Below are positions 58,923 through 64,000 of a stretch of 64,000 nt of DNA, in pieces. The stretch covers positions 1-64,000 of the forward strand of contig NZ_JAEFCA010000002.1 of the NCBI RefSeq assembly GCF_016405855.1. Reading direction: 5' to 3'. Position numbers and translations under genes: made by a program. Under the pieces are notes generated by a model. That model saw only the letters and a program-made list of their open reading frames with translations. It was not told the origin of the DNA and did no database searches. Within the stretch, counting starts at the first letter, position 1, and each line of letters starts with the position of its first letter. This stretch comes from Flavobacterium sp. IB48 (GTDB lineage Bacteria > Bacteroidota > Bacteroidia > Flavobacteriales > Flavobacteriaceae).

Positions 58923-59841
58923 TGTATTTGATATTTAAGGCAATAACCAGAATTGATAAAATTCCGAAGAACAAAATAAGTTTTAAAATGGTGCTCAAGT
59001 GATGAAATTCTTTTTGAGATTTTGCACTGAAAATTTTAACGATAAAATAAAGTAATGGTGCCAAAACTGTAGCAAAAGCATAAAATACAGCAATATAAAG
59101 CTTATTTTGCATAAGGTAAGTGTTGCAATAAAGTCCAGAGATAATAAACGCAACGATAGCAAAACCTAAAGCAATTTTTGCAGCTCTGCTTACCCCAATT
59201 GCAACAGGCAAAGTATTCATTCCCATATTATAATCGCCATTTACATCTTCGATATCTTTTACAATTTCGCGGATGAAATTAATTACAAAAGCAAATATGG
59301 CATAATCGCTTAGAATTGAGAATAGACTTGCCATTTGAGCTTGATTTTCGGCTGTTGTAGCAGGAAAAAGATCAAAAACACCAATTATTAGTACGCTTGC
59401 CGCTAAAAGCAAAGCCACAACAAAATTACCTAAAAGCATAATTTGCTTGAGACTTGTAGCATAAAAATACAAAAGTGAGGCAATTAAAATAAAAAGTGAA
59501 GCAAAAGTCGGTCTCATGATAATATTCGACAGAATAAAACCAATGGCGACTCCAGAAATATTCAAACCTATATAAATATTGTAAGCAGCAGATTCTGTGA
59601 TTCCTTTACCAACAACAACATCATTTGGTTTGTTTATACTATCTGTTCCGACATCGAAAATGTTATTGATTACATAGCCTGCAGCAGCAAGAAGTACAGT
59701 GCTTAAAACTAACAATCCGTATTGCCAATCTGCCAATGCCAGCGGAACTTGTTGTTGTTTTAAAAAAGCATAACGAAAAAGCAACTGCATAAATGCAAGC
59801 ATTAAAAGGTTTTTGTAACGAATAAGATTTAGGAATTTCAT
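58915..59841 (-). CDS. UbiA-type prenyltransferase
   Basis: A 308-aa membrane enzyme with about nine spans. The first Asp-rich motif is NNIFDVGTDSINKP and the second DIEDVNGDYNMG, both needed for Mg-diphosphate binding. Flavobacterial members of this branch are named geranylgeranylglycerol-phosphate geranylgeranyltransferase in databases; the true acceptor here is not shown by sequence. It overlaps maf by 8 bp and is followed upstream by a gap with short repeats. Confidence 0.82.
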   Translation of the reverse strand: MKFLNLIRYKNLLMLAFMQLLFRYAFLKQQQVPLALADWQYGLLVLSTVLLAAAGYVINNIFDVGTDSINKPNDVVVGKGITESAAYNIYIGLNISGVAIGFILSNIIMRPTFASLFILIASLLYFYATSLKQIMLLGNFVVALLLAASVLIIGVFDLFPATTAENQAQMASLFSILSDYAIFAFVINFIREIVKDIEDVNGDYNMGMNTLPVAIGVSRAAKIALGFAIVAFIISGLYCNTYLMQNKLYIAVFYAFATVLAPLLYFIVKIFSAKSQKEFHHLSTILKLILFFGILSILVIALNIKYNA

Positions 59842-59848
59842 TTTTTTA

Positions 59849-59887
59849 GGTTCTGAGGGGCTAAGATTCTAAGATGCTAAGTTTTTT
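59849..59887. repeat. CTAAGATN-type short repeat, copy C
   Basis: A 39-bp relative of the repeat at 42871 (four differences). It lies in the 82-nt gap before the prenyltransferase. The rest of that gap has direct AATTAACAATT repeats (59888-59922). Confidence 0.7.
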
Positions 59888-59923
59888 CAATTAACAATTT
59901 ATAATTAACAATTCACAATTAGA

Positions 59924-60451
59924 TTAATCGTGTTTTCCGTTAAAGTACTCCATCCATTTTCCTTGTACTTTCATTACTTGTTCGATAACATCTCTTGCAG
60001 AACCGCGTCCGCCTTTTACGTGCGAAATATAACGGCAGATATTTTTAATTTCTGGGCTTGCATCTTGCGGACAAGTTGGAAGTCCTACTAATTTCATTAC
60101 ATGAAAATCTGGAATATCGTCTCCCATATACAGTACATTTTCAGGTTTGATATTGTTTGACTCGCAATAAGCCGTGAAAGTTTTTACTTTATCAGGAGTT
60201 CCTAAATGAATGTCATTTATACCCAAATTACGAAGACGAATACGAACGCCTTCATTGCTTCCTCCAGAAATAATGCAAACATGATAACCGCTTTCAATTG
60301 CAGCTTTCATTGCGTAGCCATCACGAATATTCATTGTTCTTAACATTTCACCTTCATTGGTTACAAAAACAGAACCATCTGTAAGTACGCCGTCTACATC
60401 AAAAACAAACGTTGTGATGTCATTCATTATTTCTTTATAACTTTTTCCCAT
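59924..60451 (-). CDS. kdsC: KdsC-type 3-deoxy-D-manno-octulosonate 8-phosphate phosphatase
   Basis: A 175-aa HAD phosphatase without a cap domain. FDVDGVLTDG contains the nucleophile Asp and general acid Asp; IISGGSNEGV and YMGDDIPD give motifs II and IV; GGRGSARDVIEQVM is the typical KdsC C-terminus. It dephosphorylates Kdo-8-phosphate for lipopolysaccharide synthesis, or is a close relative acting on another sugar phosphate. It overlaps the upstream DUF2520 gene by 17 bp. Confidence 0.9.
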   Translation of the reverse strand: MGKSYKEIMNDITTFVFDVDGVLTDGSVFVTNEGEMLRTMNIRDGYAMKAAIESGYHVCIISGGSNEGVRIRLRNLGINDIHLGTPDKVKTFTAYCESNNIKPENVLYMGDDIPDFHVMKLVGLPTCPQDASPEIKNICRYISHVKGGRGSARDVIEQVMKVQGKWMEYFNGKHD

Positions 60452-61196
60452 TATGCTGTATAGATTGTGTTAGGATTTTATAGATATTTTTTTTGTTTTC
60501 GTCTTGTAAAAAAGCCATGTGCGCATCAGTTGTAATAGAATCATGCCGTATTGCCGGTCCGGTTTGCGCATCAATAGGATCTAATGTATTGATTTTGTCT
60601 GCTGTTTCCTGAATTAAAGGTTTTAAAACAGCAAAAGGAACTTGATTTTCTTCACAAATTTCATGTCCTATTTGGTATAAATGATTCGTGAAATTGCTAA
60701 CAAAAACGGCAGCAACATGAAGTGCTTTGCGTTGTTCTGAACTAATAGAATAAACTGCAGTCGAAACGCTTTTTGCAATGGTTTCCAATAGTTTAAAATC
60801 GGCTGTGTTTTCAGCTTCCAAACAAAAAGGAACAACAGAATAATCTAATGTTTTGTTCTTAGAAAATGTCTGCAACGGATAAAAAACACCACGGCGATTT
60901 TTCGGATTTAATAGTTCTATTGAGGATGTTCCAGAAGTATGAACAACTAATTGATTGTTAAAAGGAAGTTCATTTGAAACCTCTGTAATCGCATTGTCAG
61001 AAACTGAAACAATATGTAAGTCAGCAGGTTCTAAAGCTTTAAAATCTGTGACAATCTTTTCAGAATCAATCAAATGGAGAAGAGCTTCTTTCTTACGAGA
61101 AAAAACCTGTTTAATTTCAACAATTTTGCTGCCAGAAAAAGCTTTTATCAAATGTTGTGCGACATTGCCCGAACCTATTATTGTTATCTGAATCAT
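60435..61196 (-). CDS. Rossmann-fold / DUF2520 protein
   Basis: A 253-aa protein. The N-terminal GSGNVAQHLIKAF (8-20) is an NADP-binding Rossmann loop of the F420-dependent NADP reductase type, and the C-terminal DUF2520 domain contains FVSNFTNHLYQIGHEICEE. The family is found in most Bacteroidota, usually next to kdsC and maf as here, but its substrate is unknown. It is the first gene of the unit that continues into kdsC and has a -7 element just upstream. Confidence 0.85.
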   Translation of the reverse strand: MIQITIIGSGNVAQHLIKAFSGSKIVEIKQVFSRKKEALLHLIDSEKIVTDFKALEPADLHIVSVSDNAITEVSNELPFNNQLVVHTSGTSSIELLNPKNRRGVFYPLQTFSKNKTLDYSVVPFCLEAENTADFKLLETIAKSVSTAVYSISSEQRKALHVAAVFVSNFTNHLYQIGHEICEENQVPFAVLKPLIQETADKINTLDPIDAQTGPAIRHDSITTDAHMAFLQDENKKNIYKILTQSIQHNGKKL

Positions 61197-61201
61197 GAAA
61201 G

Positions 61202-61209
61202 CAAAATTA
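61202..61209 (-). promoter_or_regulatory. -7 element TAATTTTG of the DUF2520 gene
   Basis: A TAnnTTTG match on the minus strand, 5 nt before the start codon, so the transcript would be almost leaderless. No -33 match. Confidence 0.4.
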
Positions 61210-61446
61210 GTATTATTTTTTTTAATGCTGTTGTGTATTGAGTATACATAAATGCTTTTTTGAAGTTTTTATTGTTCTCTATTTTTTGTTAGAATCCTAA
61301 CACTTTCTATAAAAAAGACATTATTTAAAAATAACATCTTTGTTTTGTAAGTTTAAACTTTATATATTATCAATTTGTTTGAAAAATAGTCTTTATTTTT
61401 GGTTTTTATTAACAAAAGCCAAAGCCTGCTAATCAACATTTTTAAG

Positions 61447-61454
61447 TACTTTTG
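61447..61454 (+). promoter_or_regulatory. -7 element TACTTTTG of ccsBA
   Basis: A TAnnTTTG match 31 nt before the ATG. Divergent from the DUF2520 gene; the gap shows no clear -33 element. Confidence 0.5.
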
Positions 61455-61485
61455 TCGCACTTTTATACAATGTAATCCCTAAGAA

Positions 61486-64000
61486 ATGGATAAAAAAATA
61501 TTCTCCTTTTTGTTTTCTACACGTTTAATGGCCGTTCTTTTTTTAACATTCGCAATTGCAATGGGTGTTGGAACTTTTATCGAAAGTAAATACAATACCG
61601 ATACAGCCAGAATACTAATTTACAATACTTGGTGGTTTGAAGCGATTATGGCCATCTTTGTGATCAATTTCTTCGGAAATATCAAAAAATACCAATTGCA
61701 TAAAAAAGAAAAATGGGCAAGCCTTTTATTGCACCTTTCTTTTATTTTTATCCTTTTGGGAGCTTTTATTACTAGATATATTAGTTACGAAGGAATGATG
61801 CCAATTCGCGAAGGAGCGGCAGAAAACCAAGTTTATTCAGACAAGACATTTATAACCATTTTTGCTGATGGTGAATATAAAGGCGAAATGAAAAGAAGGG
61901 TTTTTGAAAAAAGTCTTTTACTTTCTCCTGTTACCAATAATGATTTTAGTATTTCAGGAAAATTCGACGAAACTCCTTTTGAAGTTACCTATTCGAAATA
62001 TATCATGGGAGCTAAAGAAGTGGTTAAGCCAGATCCAAACGGAACTTTATACCTTAAACTAGTTGAAGCCGGAGCAGGTGGAAGAGAAGAACATTACTTG
62101 AAGGAAGGTGAAGTTCAGAACATTCACAATGTTTTATTCGCTTTGAATAAGCAGACAGACGGTGCAATTAACATTAATACAACTGGAAAAGAATATACAA
62201 TCCAGACTCCTTTTGAAGGGGAGTTTATGCGAATGGCAGATCAATTTAAAGGAAAAGTTACAAAAGATAATGTGCAGCCTTTAATGATGCGTTCGTTATA
62301 CAGTATTGGAGATATTAGAATTGTATTTCCGGAGCCTCCAATGAAGGGAAAAGTAGATTATGAATCTCATAATGACTTTAAAGCAAAATCTCATTCTGAC
62401 GCTTTAGTAGTTAAAGTAAAAGCAGAAGGGCAAGAAAAAGAAGTAATGCTTTTTGGTTCTAAAGGACAAGTGGGAGAGGCTAAAACAGTTAAAATTGGTA
62501 ATATTGAGTATTCTTTATTCTACGGAAGTAAAGCTTATGTTTTGCCGTTTAAAATTCGTTTGAACGATTTTATTGCTGAGAAATATCCTGGAACAGAAAA
62601 AAGTTATTCTTCATACAAAAGTAAAGTAACCGTTCAGGATTCTACAGAAACCTTTGATGCAGATATTTTTATGAATCACGTTTTAGATTATAAAGGATTC
62701 CGTTTCTTCCAGTCTTCATTTGATCCAGACGAAAAAGGAACTGTTCTATCTGTAAACCATGATTTCTGGGGAACTAACATTACTTATTTTGGTTATTATT
62801 TATTATATATTGGTTTAATGGCAATTATGTTTACAAAGAATTCTCGTTTTGGCGATTTGAAACGTAAGCTTGAAGCTGTTAAAAAGAAAAAAGAAAAACT
62901 AATTACGATTTTAGTTTTAATGTTGAGTTTGAGCAGTTTTGCGCAACAGTCGCCACATGTTCACTCACATGATCATGATCACGAGCATTCTGCAGATCCT
63001 AATGATCACGCAAATCATGTTACTGCGCCGCCAAGTAAAAAGCAATTAGATTCTTTATTGAATATCTACAAAGCTCCGGAAGCTCATGCTGCAAAATTTG
63101 GACGTCTGATTATTCAGGATGCTGGAGGTAGAATGAAGCCAATTAATACGTTTTCATCTGAATTACTTCGTAAAGTAAGCCACGATGATAAGTATAACGG
63201 AATGAACTCTGATCAGGTATTTTTATCTATGACGCAATATGCTCAGGTTTGGATTCAGGTTCCTATTATTTACATCAACACAAAAAATGATAGTATCCGT
63301 AAGATCATTGGTATCGATTCAAAAGATAAATACGCACCGTTTGTGAAATTCTTTGATGAGCAGGGAAATTATAAACTATCACCATATTTAGATGCAGCTT
63401 ATAAAGCAGCAAATCCAAATAGTTTTGAGAAAGATTTTGTGGAGACCGATAAAAAAGTAAACTTAATGGAATCGGCGTTAAGCGGTAGTATTTTAAGAAT
63501 CTTTCCAATTCCTAATGATCCCAACCACAAATGGGTTTCTTATTTAGAGCGTGAAAGTGCTGGTTTTAAAGGAATGGATTCTACTTATGTGAAACAAATT
63601 CTACCTTTATATTTTAGTGCTTTAAATAACGGTTCTATCGAAAAAAACTTTGATACAGCTGATAATTTAGTAGAAAGTATTAATGGTTTTCAAAAGAAAT
63701 TTGGTTCAAAAGTAAGACCAAGCGAGCAAAAAATTGATGCAGAGATTGCCTACAACAAATACGATGTATTTCAGAAATTACCATATTGGTATATTACAGC
63801 GGCAAGCTTTATGTTTATTTTTATTATTGTCAATATTTTCTTTGAGAAGAAATGGCTTCGTATTACAATAAATGCATTCCATATTATAATTGGATTATTA
63901 TTTGTGCTTCATACATTAGGATTAATTGCACGTTGGTATATTTCTGGGCATGCCCCTTGGAGTAATGCTTACGAATCTATTGTATATGTATCTTGGTCAA
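61486..64000 (+). CDS. ccsBA: Cytochrome c biogenesis protein, ResB-CcsA fusion (3' partial)
   Basis: At least 838 residues, open at the window edge. The ResB half starts MDKKIFSFLFSTRLMAVLFLTFAIAMGVGTFIE, with spans near 14-31, 50-65, 80-97, a long periplasmic domain, and another span near residue 436-450. A further hydrophobic segment (ITILVLMLSLSSFAQ, about 474-487) leads into a His-rich stretch (491-511) and the CcsA half, which begins with spans at about 767 onward and HAPWSNAYESIVYVSW at the edge. It passes haem across the membrane and joins it to apocytochrome c in the system II pathway. The haem-binding WWD region is expected beyond the window. Confidence 0.93.
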   Translation, partial: MDKKIFSFLFSTRLMAVLFLTFAIAMGVGTFIESKYNTDTARILIYNTWWFEAIMAIFVINFFGNIKKYQLHKKEKWASLLLHLSFIFILLGAFITRYISYEGMMPIREGAAENQVYSDKTFITIFADGEYKGEMKRRVFEKSLLLSPVTNNDFSISGKFDETPFEVTYSKYIMGAKEVVKPDPNGTLYLKLVEAGAGGREEHYLKEGEVQNIHNVLFALNKQTDGAININTTGKEYTIQTPFEGEFMRMADQFKGKVTKDNVQPLMMRSLYSIGDIRIVFPEPPMKGKVDYESHNDFKAKSHSDALVVKVKAEGQEKEVMLFGSKGQVGEAKTVKIGNIEYSLFYGSKAYVLPFKIRLNDFIAEKYPGTEKSYSSYKSKVTVQDSTETFDADIFMNHVLDYKGFRFFQSSFDPDEKGTVLSVNHDFWGTNITYFGYYLLYIGLMAIMFTKNSRFGDLKRKLEAVKKKKEKLITILVLMLSLSSFAQQSPHVHSHDHDHEHSADPNDHANHVTAPPSKKQLDSLLNIYKAPEAHAAKFGRLIIQDAGGRMKPINTFSSELLRKVSHDDKYNGMNSDQVFLSMTQYAQVWIQVPIIYINTKNDSIRKIIGIDSKDKYAPFVKFFDEQGNYKLSPYLDAAYKAANPNSFEKDFVETDKKVNLMESALSGSILRIFPIPNDPNHKWVSYLERESAGFKGMDSTYVKQILPLYFSALNNGSIEKNFDTADNLVESINGFQKKFGSKVRPSEQKIDAEIAYNKYDVFQKLPYWYITAASFMFIFIIVNIFFEKKWLRITINAFHIIIGLLFVLHTLGLIARWYISGHAPWSNAYESIVYVSWS

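Noticed and set aside
1..64000. Prophage, transposon, defence island or secondary-metabolite cluster
   Set aside because: No integrase, transposase, restriction, cas, toxin-antitoxin or synthase genes were found in any frame I could read.

Overview
The window is a stretch of a low-GC chromosome from the phylum Bacteroidota, most likely Flavobacterium or a close relative. This rests on marker genes seen here (PorQ, a type IX sorting domain protein, an Nth-like glycosylase, DUF1569, DUF1684, DUF2911, a fused ResB-CcsA protein), on promoters of the TTG-N17-23-TAnnTTTG type, on the lack of Shine-Dalgarno-like leaders, and on very short 5' leaders. I see no prophage, transposase, CRISPR array or plasmid gene. 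Most of the window is ordinary core chromosome.

Layout. 1-500: end of an rRNA operon (5S) followed by tRNA-Phe(GAA) and tRNA-Leu(TAA). 576-3037: small accessory genes, an endonuclease III-like glycosylase and an alpha/beta hydrolase. 3153-10415: glycogen genes glgA-glgC-glgB plus a GH31 alpha-glucosidase. 10500-12757: M48 lipoprotein protease and a UMF1-type MFS permease. 12851-15734 (minus): ECF sigma factor, membrane anti-sigma-like protein and two secreted beta-structured proteins (DUF4097-like, GIN/DUF2807). 15902-24660: DUF6252-like lipoprotein, Lon, PorQ, Cmk, a nucleoside permease and a pair of paralogous membrane proteins. 25016-30897: ribosomal protein S1, a large leucine-rich-repeat protein with a type IX sorting domain, ExbD and a fasciclin protein. 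30961-32012: RhtA-like exporter and a 47-aa protein.

32097-39343 (minus) is the most interesting part. It is a six-gene operon made of two successive BlaI-M56 pairs followed by two class C-like serine hydrolases, one of them fused to a carbohydrate-binding module. It is preceded by one promoter covered by three 16-bp dyads of the form AACTA-N6-TAGTT (the third imperfect) at an exact 20-bp period. One dyad fills the -33/-7 spacer and the next covers the -33 element. This reads as a BlaI-repressed, M56-protease-derepressed response operon. The M56 proteins carry no penicillin-binding sensor domain but two different C-terminal tails.

39430-51966: MFS permease, DUF1684, TatD, TcdA, HAD phosphatase, DUF2911, a four-helix-bundle membrane protein, a third serine hydrolase, and a minus-strand group PIG-L deacetylase / 35-aa single-span peptide / sodium:solute symporter / unknown protein. 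52146-61196 (minus): LVIVD lipoprotein, His-rich secreted protein, POTRA/barrel outer-membrane protein, AI-2E permease, MscS channel, Maf, UbiA-like prenyltransferase, KdsC and a DUF2520 protein. 61486 to the end: the fused ResB-CcsA cytochrome c maturation protein, cut by the window edge.

Several intergenic regions hold long palindromes or short interspersed repeats (5874, 42031, 42871-43051, 44707, 59849). Promoter elements found inside several extended open frames decide the true start codons (15902, 19727, 26934, 40747, and probably 32012).
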